From: UBA1231 sp045652765
Lineage (GTDB): Bacteria > Bacillota_I > Bacilli_A > ML615J-28 > CAG-313
Length of the DNA stretch: 57,692 bases
Assembly (NCBI GenBank): GCA_045652765.1
Contig: JAZOLG010000044.1
Span: 1-57,692 of the forward strand
Direction of reading: 5' to 3'
Below are positions 35,411 through 44,432 of this stretch, piece after piece. The translations under genes were made by a program, and so were the position numbers. The notes below the pieces were generated by a model, which saw only the letters and a program-made list of their open reading frames with translations, did no database searches and had not been told where the DNA came from. Numbering within the stretch: the first letter of the stretch is position 1; every line of letters begins with the position of its first letter.

Positions 35411-38143
35411 CTACTTATTTAAAATTTCATGACAACGTGGACAAAGTTCTTCTTCATTTACACTAGGAACCACTTGCCAACAGCGACTACAAACAACACC
35501 CTCAGCTGGTTCAACTAAAATAACACCGCTATCAAATGATTCTCCGTTCAATTCTCCATTTACAACAGCAAAATCAGAAACAATAAATACGCGTTGTAAA
35601 TTAATATTCATACTATCAATTAATTTTTGAACATTTTCAGTTGGTTTAATAGAAAGTTTTGCACTAAAGCTCTTACCAATAATTTTAGCATTACGAGCAT
35701 TTTCCAAAGCTTTTAATACATCATTTCTTAATAGCATAAATTCAGCATATTTTGCTTTTAAGATTTCAGCATTTTCATATTTAATAGCAACAGGCATGTT
35801 TTCTAAATAAATACTTGCTTCTTTATTACCAACAAAATACTTATAAACTTCTTCAGTTGTATGAGGAATTAATGGTGTAAGAAGAGTTGCAAGTGCTTTA
35901 GTAGTATGATAAATTACAGTTTGAATACTTCTTCTAGCATGTGAATTAGCTTTTTCAATATAAAGAATGTCTTTAGTGTAATCTAAATAATAACTTGATA
36001 ATTGATTTGTCATATAAGTTAATGCAGAACGATAAACTTCATCAAATGCATAGTTCTTATAAGCGTTATGGATTTTTTCAATTAAATCAGATAACAAGCA
36101 CATCATATATTGATCAGATTCAGGTAAATTATCATATTCAATACAATCAGTTTCAGGATTAAAATCAAATAGATTTCCTAACATAAAACGGAATGTATTT
36201 CTAATCTTACGATATGCTTCACTATTTTGTGAAATAATTTCTTTAGAAATACGGCAATCGGCTTGATAGTCAACTGATGCAACCCATAATCTTAAAATAT
36301 CTGCACCTGATTCATTACATACTTGAATTGGATCAATGGTATTACCTAATGACTTACTCATTTTGCGTCCTTCACCATCTAATGTAAAGCCGTGTGTTAA
36401 TACATTTTTGAATGGTGCAACACCAGTAGTTGCAACACCAGTTGAAATACTTGAATTAAACCAACCACGATATTGGTCAGCACCTTCTAAATACAAATCA
36501 CATGGGTAAACATTGTAAGTTTGCTTAAATGCAGCGTGGTGACTTGTTCCTGAATCGAACCATACATCCATAATATCAGTTTCTTTTTTGAAAATGCCAT
36601 TAGGGCTACCTGGATGAGTGAAACCAGCTGGTAATAAATCAACTGCTTCCATTTCGTACCAAGCATTTGAACCTTTTTCTTCAAAAATAGCAGCAACATG
36701 TTCAATTACTTCTTCTTCTAGAATTGGAGTTTCATCTTCCGCATAGAAAACAGGAATTGGAACACCCCAAACTCTTTGACGAGAAATACACCAATCATCA
36801 CGATCTTTAATCATATTAGTAATACGTATTTCACCCCAATTAGGAACCCATTTTACATTTCTAATATTTTCAATGATTTCATCTTTAATTTTACCAATAG
36901 ACGCAAACCATTGTGGTGTGGCACGGAAAATAATAGGTTTTTTAGTACGCCAATCATGTGGATAACTATGAGTAATCTTTTCAGCATGAATTAACATACC
37001 AACCTCAGCCATCTTAGCCATAATAGCTGTATTACATTCTTCAATTTTTAACCCTTCAAATTCACCTGCTTCTTTAGTCATTCGACCTAAGCTATCAACA
37101 GGACAAAGAACATCTAAACCATATTTTTTACCTGCAATATAGTCGTCTGCACCATGACCAGGAGCAGTATGAACTAAACCAGTACCAGCATCTAAAGTAA
37201 CATGATCCCCTAAAATAACTGGAGAATTACGATCAAATAATGGATGGTGATAAGTTATACCTTCTAATTCAGATCCTAAATATGTTTTTATAATTTCATA
37301 TTCTTCTACACCAATAGTTTTAGTGAAATTTTCAAGAAGTTCTTTCGCAACAACAAATTGTCCATTATTCATTGATACAACTGCATATTCAATATTTGGT
37401 CCTGCACAAATTGCAAGGTTAGCAGGAATTGTCCATGGAGTAGTAGTCCAAATCACTAATTTACATTCATTTGATAACATACCTTTTCCATCAACAACTG
37501 GGAACGCAACAAAAATAGCATCACTTGTAACATCATAATATTCGATTTCTGCTTCTGCTAATGCTGTTTCAGAAGATGGAGACCAATAAACAGGTTTTAA
37601 CCCTTTATAAATTAAACCTTTTTTAGCCATTTTTCCGAAAATACGAATTTGTTCAGCTTCAAAACTTTTGTTTAATGTTAAATAAGGTTTTTCCCAATCC
37701 GCAAAAACACCTAAACGTTTAAATCCAACCTTTTGAAGTTCTACTTGTTCTCTAGCATATTGTTCACAAAGTGTTCTAAATTCACTAAGTGACATAGCTT
37801 TACGATTAACTTTTTTATCTTTGCTTAAAGCATTTTCAATTGGAAGACCATGTGTATCCCATCCAGGTTGAAATGGTGAATAGTAACCACACATTGACAT
37901 ATAACGAATAATAAAATCTTTTAATGTTTTATTTAAAGCATGACCAACGTGAATCTTACCATTTGCATATGGTGGACCATCATGTAAATAGAATGGATCA
38001 TTATTAGCATTTTTTGCTAATCTTTGTTCATAAACATTAAGTTCTTCCCAAAATTTTTGAATTTCAGGTTCTTTTTTACCTAAATCTCCTCTCATTGGAA
38101 ATTCAGTTTGCATCATTAATAAAGTATCTTTATAGTTTTTCAT
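35411..38143 (-). CDS. ileS: Isoleucyl-tRNA synthetase
   Basis: Class I synthetase. The HIGH motif appears as HVGH (about 65-68) in PPYANGKIHVGHALNK. The editing domain contains WTTTPWTIPANLA, the KMSKS motif is KMSKSLGNTI, and the C-terminal zinc finger has CSRCWQVVP and CPRCHEIL. Length is about 910. ATG 38143 lies 8 nt after GAGG; the ATG two codons earlier is too close. No T-box leader is seen upstream: the gene follows ylmG directly, as in Bacillus, where divIVA normally lies between. Confidence 0.97.
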   Translation of the reverse strand: MKNYKDTLLMMQTEFPMRGDLGKKEPEIQKFWEELNVYEQRLAKNANNDPFYLHDGPPYANGKIHVGHALNKTLKDFIIRYMSMCGYYSPFQPGWDTHGLPIENALSKDKKVNRKAMSLSEFRTLCEQYAREQVELQKVGFKRLGVFADWEKPYLTLNKSFEAEQIRIFGKMAKKGLIYKGLKPVYWSPSSETALAEAEIEYYDVTSDAIFVAFPVVDGKGMLSNECKLVIWTTTPWTIPANLAICAGPNIEYAVVSMNNGQFVVAKELLENFTKTIGVEEYEIIKTYLGSELEGITYHHPLFDRNSPVILGDHVTLDAGTGLVHTAPGHGADDYIAGKKYGLDVLCPVDSLGRMTKEAGEFEGLKIEECNTAIMAKMAEVGMLIHAEKITHSYPHDWRTKKPIIFRATPQWFASIGKIKDEIIENIRNVKWVPNWGEIRITNMIKDRDDWCISRQRVWGVPIPVFYAEDETPILEEEVIEHVAAIFEEKGSNAWYEMEAVDLLPAGFTHPGSPNGIFKKETDIMDVWFDSGTSHHAAFKQTYNVYPCDLYLEGADQYRGWFNSSISTGVATTGVAPFKNVLTHGFTLDGEGRKMSKSLGNTIDPIQVCNESGADILRLWVASVDYQADCRISKEIISQNSEAYRKIRNTFRFMLGNLFDFNPETDCIEYDNLPESDQYMMCLLSDLIEKIHNAYKNYAFDEVYRSALTYMTNQLSSYYLDYTKDILYIEKANSHARRSIQTVIYHTTKALATLLTPLIPHTTEEVYKYFVGNKEASIYLENMPVAIKYENAEILKAKYAEFMLLRNDVLKALENARNAKIIGKSFSAKLSIKPTENVQKLIDSMNINLQRVFIVSDFAVVNGELNGESFDSGVILVEPAEGVVCSRCWQVVPSVNEEELCPRCHEILNK

Positions 38144-38154
38144 AATCATTTCCT

Positions 38155-38412
38155 CTATATTATCGTAATTACATATCTTAAAAAGAATAAAGCTAAATCA
38201 TAAATTATAAGACCAATAGCTGGTGTAAAGTCAATCATATTAAAACTAAACCAACCTCTAAATCTTCCTAAATATACATCGCTTACTTTTCTCATTCCTA
38301 TGTACCATCTTTTACTATGAATGTCAGGCACCCATGACATTATTATTACTATTATCATGTAATAATAATACACATTTAAAATGTGGTACAAAATCGCTAA
38401 TGCGTCTTTCAT
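38155..38412 (-). CDS. ylmG: YggT family membrane protein (YlmG)
   Basis: An 85-residue protein with two hydrophobic helices and the YggT core MIIVIIMSWVP, then YLGRFRGWF and the second helix. YggT proteins are linked to cell division and membrane or osmotic homeostasis. Its ATG overlaps the sepF stop (TAATG). Position between sepF and ileS matches the Bacillus ylm cluster. Confidence 0.9.
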   Translation of the reverse strand: MKDALAILYHILNVYYYYMIIVIIMSWVPDIHSKRWYIGMRKVSDVYLGRFRGWFSFNMIDFTPAIGLIIYDLALFFLRYVITII

Positions 38413-38720
38413 TAATTATTTCTCTCTTTAACAAATTTGTCTAAAGTTCCATCTTCATAATTTTCTTTAGAACCAAATAAAATTGTTTTATCACCTGTAA
38501 AATGTGTTTGACCTTCCAAAGCATAAACTACACCTGATAAAAATCCAATCATTTTATTTGCTTCTTCCACATTCATAAGTTCAAAACTTAATAAAACCGG
38601 TTTACCACTTTTTAATAAATTTGCTATATCTAAAAGTTGAACGCTGTCTTTAACTATTATTCTTTCCAATAGTTGAAAAGCCGTTAAAGGTGTTTTAAAT
38701 TCTTTTTCCTTTTTACGCAT
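38412..38720 (-). CDS. sepF: Short SepF cell-division protein
   Basis: The SepF core is present: VQLLDIANLLKSGKPVLLSF, then ANKMIGFLSGVVYALEGQTHF and KTILFGSKE. Known SepF forms rings that bundle FtsZ and tether it to the membrane. At 102 residues it is about 50 shorter than B. subtilis SepF, and the usual N-terminal amphipathic membrane helix and acidic linker are missing. It begins with a Lys-rich MRKKEKEFK instead. AGGAG precedes the ATG, just after the ylmE stop, so no upstream extension is possible in frame. Gene order supports the call. Confidence 0.88.
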   Translation of the reverse strand: MRKKEKEFKTPLTAFQLLERIIVKDSVQLLDIANLLKSGKPVLLSFELMNVEEANKMIGFLSGVVYALEGQTHFTGDKTILFGSKENYEDGTLDKFVKERNN

Positions 38721-38728
38721 ATTCTCTC

Positions 38729-39379
38729 CTAATTATATAATATTCTACCAAGTCTAACCATTGTGGCACCATTTTTAACAGCAATCGTATAATCGTTACT
38801 CATACCCATCGATAACTCTGTACATGGTGCATATGGTAGTTCTAATGCTTGAACTTCTTCTTGAAGTTCTTTCATAGTTCTAAAATATTCATCAAGTAAT
38901 TCTTCATAAAAAGTAAGTTTAGTAATAGTCATTAAACCAACAACTTCAATATTTGGATATTTAGCTAAAGATTTAATGAATGATATCACTTTAGATTCAT
39001 CGATACCTGACTTATTTGGATCATTAGATACATTAACTTGTACAAAACACTTTAATGGTGTCTTTCTTCTTTTACTAATTTCACTAGCTAATGATAAACT
39101 ATCTAAAGAATGCAAATAATCTATTTTATCAATAATAGAACGAACTTTTCTTGCTTGTAATACACCAAAGAAATGCCAATTAACATTTTCATCTTTTAAT
39201 GCTTCATATTTTTCTAAAAAAACATCAGTTCTGTTTTCTCCTAAATCTTTAATTCCACAATCAATTAGTTCTTTAACTTTGTCAACATCAACATATTTTG
39301 TTGCAGCGACTATTCTTACATTTGGATATTCTTTTAATGTTTCCTGTACTTTTTCTAGATTTTCTTTTATACTACTCAT
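38729..39379 (-). CDS. ylmE: PLP homeostasis protein YlmE (YggS/PROSC family)
   Basis: Fold-type III PLP-binding protein without known catalysis, affecting PLP and amino-acid balance. The PLP Lys lies in RIVAATKYVDVDKVKELI. Further family motifs are LGENRTDVFLEKYE, WHFFGVLQARKVRSI, CFVQVNVSNDPNKSGID and ELSMGMSNDYTIAVKNG, ending MVRLGRILY. Length is 216. It is the first gene of the ylmE-sepF-ylmG-ileS operon. Confidence 0.95.
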   Translation of the reverse strand: MSSIKENLEKVQETLKEYPNVRIVAATKYVDVDKVKELIDCGIKDLGENRTDVFLEKYEALKDENVNWHFFGVLQARKVRSIIDKIDYLHSLDSLSLASEISKRRKTPLKCFVQVNVSNDPNKSGIDESKVISFIKSLAKYPNIEVVGLMTITKLTFYEELLDEYFRTMKELQEEVQALELPYAPCTELSMGMSNDYTIAVKNGATMVRLGRILYN

Positions 39380-39409
39380 AATTCACTTCCTGTGTTTTTA
39401 TCATTTCTT

Positions 39410-39438
39410 ATTATACCATATTTTATTAAAAATTACAA
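39410..39438 (-). promoter_or_regulatory. Promoter of the ylmE-sepF-ylmG-ileS operon
   Basis: On the minus strand TTGTAA (39433-39438), a 17-bp spacer ending in TGG and TATAAT (39410-39415) lie about 30 nt before the ylmE start. Confidence 0.82.
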
Positions 39439-39519
39439 ATAAAACATAATCTAAAATAAATTAGTTAATTTAATTCAAAATTTGCTTTTTTTTAGTTTTT
39501 ATGATAATATATAATAAAT

Positions 39520-39594
39520 GTGCCTATAGTTAAATGGATATAATACAAGATTCCGATTCTTGTGTTGAAGGTTCGATTCCTTCTAGGCACACCA
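39520..39594 (+). tRNA. tRNA-Arg (anticodon CCG)
   Basis: The acceptor stem GTGCCTA pairs with TAGGCAC. The anticodon arm CAAGA-TTCCGAT-TCTTG gives anticodon CCG, reading CGG. The T-arm is GAAGG-TTCGATT-CCTTC, and CCA is encoded. A candidate promoter (TTGCTT near 39482, GATAAT near 39503, spacing 15) lies upstream. Confidence 0.95.
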
Positions 39595-39603
39595 AGCGAA
39601 AAT

Positions 39604-39636
39604 AAAAGGATTCACAATTGTGAATCCTTTTTTTTG
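39604..39636. terminator. Bidirectional terminator between tRNA-Arg and the amidase gene
   Basis: The arms AAAGGATTCACA and TGTGAATCCTTT are palindromic around AATT, with A and T runs outside. Confidence 0.9.
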
Positions 39637-39637
39637 A

Positions 39638-42469
39638 TTAGATATTATATTTACCTTCAACTAGTGAATATAAAGTAATTGATTGTTCAACACCATCTTT
39701 TTCAATTGTTACAGTGTAACTTACTGAAGTAGTTAGGTAAGGACGATTAATTACTCTTCCTCTATTATTAACGATGTCAGGGTTATTAGATACAACTGTA
39801 ATGTTATAATCATTAAATTTAGTTAATAATTCATATTCAGCTTTTACAAGTTCAACAAATTCATACCAAATTTCTAAATCATTTTCAAGCATTGGTTGAG
39901 GACAATCTTTTGCTGTATAGAAATGGTGACCTTTAACTCTTTCAATGCTTAAATTAAATTGTTGCATTAATTGAGCTACTAATTGAGCTGTTTTTTGCCA
40001 TGTATACCATAAATCTGAACCTTTATTTACACATGATTCAATACCAATAGAGTTATAGTTACCACCATTAGAACAAATTCTTCCTTCTGATACTTGGCTA
40101 TAGCACCACCATGTTTTACCCATATAATATTCACCGTTTACAATTTTAACAGCAAATCCAAGATCATTAAAGAATGATTCAGGAGTTCTTGCACTAAATC
40201 TTGAGCTGCAATCAGGTTGAGAACTTATTGTACCATCTTCATTGTAAATGTGATCAGTATTTCTTGAATTATAATTATAAGGAGTTGGAAGTTTAACAGA
40301 TGTCTTCTTACCATTAATTTCAAAATAGAAATCATCAGAAGCACTAAACTCAACATCCATTAAATCAACACCATCATATTTAACACCTGTTGGGAACCAT
40401 TCAAAATGTCCAACTTGTGAAATAGAACCAGAGTCACCAGCATGCCATGCCCCTTTATTTAAACTTAAGCATTGGTAAACACCATCATTACCAGTTGTAT
40501 AGTGAATAGACACACCAGCATCTTTTGTTACAAAATAATTAGCATTTGCTAAAGCATCAGCGCCTGCACTCATATTACCTGTATAGTGAACTGTAATAAA
40601 TTCAACATCGCGTAATGTGTAATAGTTTCCTGTTCCATCTCCTGTTGAAACTTTTGAAGTATTAACTTCTAATGGATTGTTAAATAAAATTTTGTTAACA
40701 CTACCGATTACATCAGTATAGTAAGCAGGAGTACCTGCACCTACAGGTAAATTATTACGTACGAATACATTATCTTCATGTGCATTAAGTAATAATTCTA
40801 AAATACTAGAAATTTCATTATCAAGAATTGTTACACCAACAACTAATGTTGTTCCTGTATTTTCTTCTTTGATAAGAATTTCAGCATTACCAGCAGAAAC
40901 ACCTGTAACGATACCAGAAGCATCTACAGTTGCAACACCTTCATTTAATGATTGATAGCTAAATGCACCTTCGTTAGATCCATTTTTACCAACAAATGAT
41001 GGTACAATTGTAATTTGTTCGCCTACATATGCAGTAGATGATTCCATTTGAACTTCAATACAATTTGGAATATAAACTACAACGTCAAATTCAACTTTTG
41101 TACTAGGAGTTAAAATAGAACTAATTGTAATTTTAGCTGTACCATTATCAACAGCAGTAATTAAACCTGATTGAGTAATAGTTAAAACATTAGGATTAGA
41201 AGATGCAAATTTTAATTTTTTATTTCCAGCATCACTTGGTAATACTTCCCATTCTAATTGTAATGTTTCATATCTTGCAAGTTCGCTAACCATATTGTTT
41301 ACTTTGATTTCTTCAACAGGATTAGGAATATTAAATTTAGCATAAAGAGTTACGTCACCTGTTAATTTAATTGATTTAATAGGATTACCAGTAAATTCAG
41401 GGTTGTCATACCAACCAGCAAATTCATGATCTGCTTTATACGCATTTTTAAGTGTGATAACTTTATTTGGTTCATATTCAACTGTTAAAGTATCTTTAAT
41501 AAATTCATTATAATATTCCCAGAAATTATTTTGTAATTCATAAGTAGAATAATCTGATGTAGGATAGCTTGCATTTGAATCAATTAATCCACCGATAATA
41601 AATGCTCTAAATTCATAAGAAACAGAATATTTATATGAATCATCTAATGCATTTAATTGACTTGCGGAATTACATTTTTTAATATTGCTGAAAGCTTTGT
41701 AATTTTGTGGACTACAAGTTGATGTTAAATAATCAACTAACCAGCTCCATTTTTGAGCGTTTGAACCACTATAATAGAAGCTATGGAAATTAGTACATAC
41801 CCAAGCTCCAATAGGTAATGTATCTACAGTATATGATGTACCAGCAAATTTGTTGTAATCGTTTAATAAATCTTTTACAACATCTGCATATCCATAATAA
41901 GACCAGTTACCACCATCAATTTCATATTTAACAACAACAACTTCTCTTGAAGTATATGTAGCTGTAAATACTACATCTTCAGCACCAATACTTAATGGGA
42001 AAGTAACTTTAGAACCATTCTCATCAACCCAACCAGCAAAAGTATAAGAAATTACGCCTTCTTTTTCTCGTTTAGGAGTTGCTGGCACCAAAATATTAGT
42101 ACCTTCAGCAACATTACGTTCATATAAAACTGTACCATCATAATCTACAAATTTATATGAATATAATGGAGTAGCAGGTTTTTCTTCTTCATATTTAGCA
42201 TAAACATTAACAGCTTCTGCAGGCATTGTAGTTAATTCAAATTCTTTGTCTTCAGCATCAAACCATCCAACAAACTTATAACCTTCAACCTCAGGTGCTT
42301 CAATTAATTGAATTGCTGCTCCTTCAGCTAATTCAATAGTTTCAAGTAATTCTTCACCATTATAAAATGATAATGCATATTTTTTAGTTGTTCCACCTTG
42401 TGGAGGTTGGCAACCAAAAACAAATGACATTGTGAAGACTAAAAACAATGTAACAATAACTTTTTTCAT
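39638..42469 (-). CDS. Large surface lipoprotein: InlB-like repeats, Ig-like domains, amidase
   Basis: The signal peptide ends in lipobox FVFGC (Cys20). InlB/Listeria-Bacteroides repeats follow (about 29-93 and 98-175). A third repeat starts at YEIDGGNW (about 181) and resumes only about 170 residues later with EPNKVITLKNAYKADHEFAG, so a Trp/Tyr-rich domain is nested in it. Two Big_2-like Ig domains (about 390-550) precede an amidase_2/PGRP domain (about 620-890), with VEFITVHYTGN, GVSIHYTTG, GAWHAGD, NSIGIES and VKGHHFYTAKDCPQPM supplying the zinc-site His residues and Cys. A stretch of about 125 residues interrupts the fold between HAGD and SIGIE. A small C-terminal beta domain ends it. It probably cleaves peptidoglycan amide bonds at the cell surface. 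It is the last gene of the operon from 44315. Confidence 0.85.
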   Translation of the reverse strand: MKKVIVTLFLVFTMSFVFGCQPPQGGTTKKYALSFYNGEELLETIELAEGAAIQLIEAPEVEGYKFVGWFDAEDKEFELTTMPAEAVNVYAKYEEEKPATPLYSYKFVDYDGTVLYERNVAEGTNILVPATPKREKEGVISYTFAGWVDENGSKVTFPLSIGAEDVVFTATYTSREVVVVKYEIDGGNWSYYGYADVVKDLLNDYNKFAGTSYTVDTLPIGAWVCTNFHSFYYSGSNAQKWSWLVDYLTSTCSPQNYKAFSNIKKCNSASQLNALDDSYKYSVSYEFRAFIIGGLIDSNASYPTSDYSTYELQNNFWEYYNEFIKDTLTVEYEPNKVITLKNAYKADHEFAGWYDNPEFTGNPIKSIKLTGDVTLYAKFNIPNPVEEIKVNNMVSELARYETLQLEWEVLPSDAGNKKLKFASSNPNVLTITQSGLITAVDNGTAKITISSILTPSTKVEFDVVVYIPNCIEVQMESSTAYVGEQITIVPSFVGKNGSNEGAFSYQSLNEGVATVDASGIVTGVSAGNAEILIKEENTGTTLVVGVTILDNEISSILELLLNAHEDNVFVRNNLPVGAGTPAYYTDVIGSVNKILFNNPLEVNTSKVSTGDGTGNYYTLRDVEFITVHYTGNMSAGADALANANYFVTKDAGVSIHYTTGNDGVYQCLSLNKGAWHAGDSGSISQVGHFEWFPTGVKYDGVDLMDVEFSASDDFYFEINGKKTSVKLPTPYNYNSRNTDHIYNEDGTISSQPDCSSRFSARTPESFFNDLGFAVKIVNGEYYMGKTWWCYSQVSEGRICSNGGNYNSIGIESCVNKGSDLWYTWQKTAQLVAQLMQQFNLSIERVKGHHFYTAKDCPQPMLENDLEIWYEFVELVKAEYELLTKFNDYNITVVSNNPDIVNNRGRVINRPYLTTSVSYTVTIEKDGVEQSITLYSLVEGKYNI

Positions 42470-42507
42470 TTTTTTATCCTTTCTTTATTAATTAATTTTT
42501 TCCTACA

Positions 42508-43290
42508 CTATGCTCTTTCAATTGAGGCAATAACAATTGGATTAACTGGAAAATTAGCAAACATTTGATTTAAATATCCAGTTCTAACATTACTGATATC
42601 CATTACTACTTTTAAACTTTCAGCATCTGAAACTCTACCAAAAGCAGCATATTGCCCATCTAAATGTGGACTATCAGCTGAACAAATAAAGAATTGACTA
42701 GTCGCACTATTCATATCAGTTGATCTTGCCATAGAGATTACTCCAGCTTCATGTTTAAGATTATTTTGATATCCATTAGCAATAAATTCACCTACAATTG
42801 GAGTAAGTTGTGGTTTACCAACAATTGTATTATTGCTAATTGCAAATCCACCTGTTTGTATCATAAAATCTTTAATTACACGATGAAATATAACACCATC
42901 ATAATAATTAGCATCAACTAATTTCAAGAAATTTTCAACTGATATAGGTGCAACATCACTATAAAGATCAACATAAATCTTACGTCCATCTTCTAAATTA
43001 ATAACTATTTTTTCCAAGTTCTCATCCTCCACATAATAAGCAAATAACTTTAAATCATTTTTAGGCATTTTTTCGCCATTATACTTTTGACCATTTTCAT
43101 AACGCCATTCAACAAAATTATAGTAATGTTTAATAGGTGCATCAATTAATTCAATTTCATCTTTATATTTAACAATTTTAGTATCAATTAATTGACCATC
43201 AGCATAAAAATAAACATTAAACTCTTTACCACAGCTAGTTAGCAAAAATATGAATATGATAGCTGTTAAGCTAAATAATATTTTCTTCAT
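42508..43290 (-). CDS. Lipoprotein cyclophilin with N-terminal InlB-like repeat
   Basis: Lipobox FLLTSC marks export. Residues about 25-90 form one InlB-like repeat (FNVYFYADGQLIDTKIV, then NFVEWRYENGQKYNG and LKLFAYYVE). This is followed by a complete cyclophilin domain with VAPISVENFLKLVD, YYDGVIFHRVIKDFMIQTGG, GVISMARSTDMNSATSQFF and LDGQYAAFGRV. It should catalyse proline cis-trans isomerisation in extracytoplasmic proteins. The start is ATG 43290 with GAGG upstream, overlapping the end of the upstream paralogue. The repeat fused to a PPIase is unusual and is the same module type as in the downstream amidase. Confidence 0.9.
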   Translation of the reverse strand: MKKILFSLTAIIFIFLLTSCGKEFNVYFYADGQLIDTKIVKYKDEIELIDAPIKHYYNFVEWRYENGQKYNGEKMPKNDLKLFAYYVEDENLEKIVINLEDGRKIYVDLYSDVAPISVENFLKLVDANYYDGVIFHRVIKDFMIQTGGFAISNNTIVGKPQLTPIVGEFIANGYQNNLKHEAGVISMARSTDMNSATSQFFICSADSPHLDGQYAAFGRVSDAESLKVVMDISNVRTGYLNQMFANFPVNPIVIASIERA

Positions 43291-43291
43291 A

Positions 43292-43879
43292 TTAGCCTCT
43301 AACAATAGTTTTAATAATAATCATATCGTATGGTAAATCAGCAAATTCAGTTGAGTAATTTCTTGTAATAACCTTACTTATTTCTTTAACAACCTTTAAA
43401 CTCTTATTATCACGAACTCTTCCAAACGCGGCATATTGACCATCTAACTCTGCACAATCATCTGAACAAATGAAGAATTGCCCTGTGGCACTATCCATAA
43501 CATTAGTTCTTGCCATTGAAATTACACCAGCTTTGTGTTTTAATTTGTTTTCTACACCATTTGCAGAAAATTCACCTTTAATAGTAGGAACAGATGGATT
43601 TTCGAATATCTTACCGTTAACAACATAATAACCACCTGTTTGAATCATGAAACCTTCAATTACACGGTGGAAAATTACACCATCATAGTATTTAGAATCA
43701 ACTAAATTTAAAAAATTAGCAACAGATATTGGCGCAACTTCAGGATATAATTCTAATCTAATTTCCCTTCCATCTTCAAGGATAATAGTAACTTTTTCTT
43801 TTGGTCCATATTTACCACTACAACTTGTAACAAGTAGTAAAGAAACCATCAAAACTAGCAATAAAAATATTTTACGCAT
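43292..43879 (-). CDS. Lipoprotein cyclophilin (peptidyl-prolyl isomerase)
   Basis: Lipobox LLVTSC followed directly by a cyclophilin domain: VAPISVANFLNLVD, YYDGVIFHRVIEGFMIQTGG, GVISMARTNVMDSATGQFF, LDGQYAAFGRV. It is a tandem paralogue of the next gene but has no InlB repeat, so the pair arose by duplication with gain or loss of the repeat. ATG 43879 lies at the stop of the flavin-reductase-like gene. It probably assists folding of exported proteins, including the amidase lipoprotein of the same operon (inference). Confidence 0.92.
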   Translation of the reverse strand: MRKIFLLLVLMVSLLLVTSCSGKYGPKEKVTIILEDGREIRLELYPEVAPISVANFLNLVDSKYYDGVIFHRVIEGFMIQTGGYYVVNGKIFENPSVPTIKGEFSANGVENKLKHKAGVISMARTNVMDSATGQFFICSDDCAELDGQYAAFGRVRDNKSLKVVKEISKVITRNYSTEFADLPYDMIIIKTIVRG

Positions 43880-43880
43880 C

Positions 43881-44315
43881 TTAAATATCACTCATATTTA
43901 AAAATGGGAACACAGTTTCTACCTTCTCAACAATCTCACCATAAATAAGATTATCTTCTTCTATTCCCTTTAAATGTAATATATCAATTACTCTAACTTT
44001 CATAAGTCTTGCAGCATTAAGAATAAACAAAGCATCGTCAGAAATATTGTACTGAATGCCTTCTAATTTATTTGTTGTATCTGAGTGATTCTCACCTATT
44101 TGTAATGCAATATCTCTTTGGTACTTACTTAAGGCACTAACACCAATAATATCACCTTTCATGATCTTCGATCCAGTAACACTTTGAGCACCAATTAATA
44201 ATAAAACTTTATTATAATCAGCTTGCATACACCATGCACAAGTCATACAATATTTTGTATTATTTCGCTCAAATCCTATAACACTTACACTATGATTAAA
44301 TGCAGTAAATGACAT
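43881..44315 (-). CDS. Flavin reductase-like domain protein
   Basis: The protein follows the FMN-binding split-barrel flavin reductase family: an N-terminal strand then TKYCMTCAWCMQADYNKVLL (family MTvSW-like block), IGAQSVTGSKIMKGDIIGVS (family lI...eF.vnv), GENHSDTTNKLEG, and the final VIDILHLKGIEEDNLIYGEI. It is short at 144 residues and cytoplasmic. It begins the operon with the two cyclophilins and the amidase, but a functional link is not obvious. The clustered Cys residues (CMTCAWC) could be redox-active or metal-binding. Confidence 0.78.
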   Translation of the reverse strand: MSFTAFNHSVSVIGFERNNTKYCMTCAWCMQADYNKVLLLIGAQSVTGSKIMKGDIIGVSALSKYQRDIALQIGENHSDTTNKLEGIQYNISDDALFILNAARLMKVRVIDILHLKGIEEDNLIYGEIVEKVETVFPFLNMSDI

Positions 44316-44432
44316 ATTTCGAGTATTCCTTTCTATATATTTTCAATATATTATACCATAAGAAACAAATTAAGACAATATTTTTTGCAATATAAATTTT
44401 GTTTTCATCATATAATGTTGAAAGGTGAGAAA

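Noticed and set aside
38144..39440. T-box riboswitch for ileS, and similarly for leuS at 48716-49562
   Set aside because: The regions upstream of both synthetase genes are coding and contain no T-box consensus; the operon leaders are too short.
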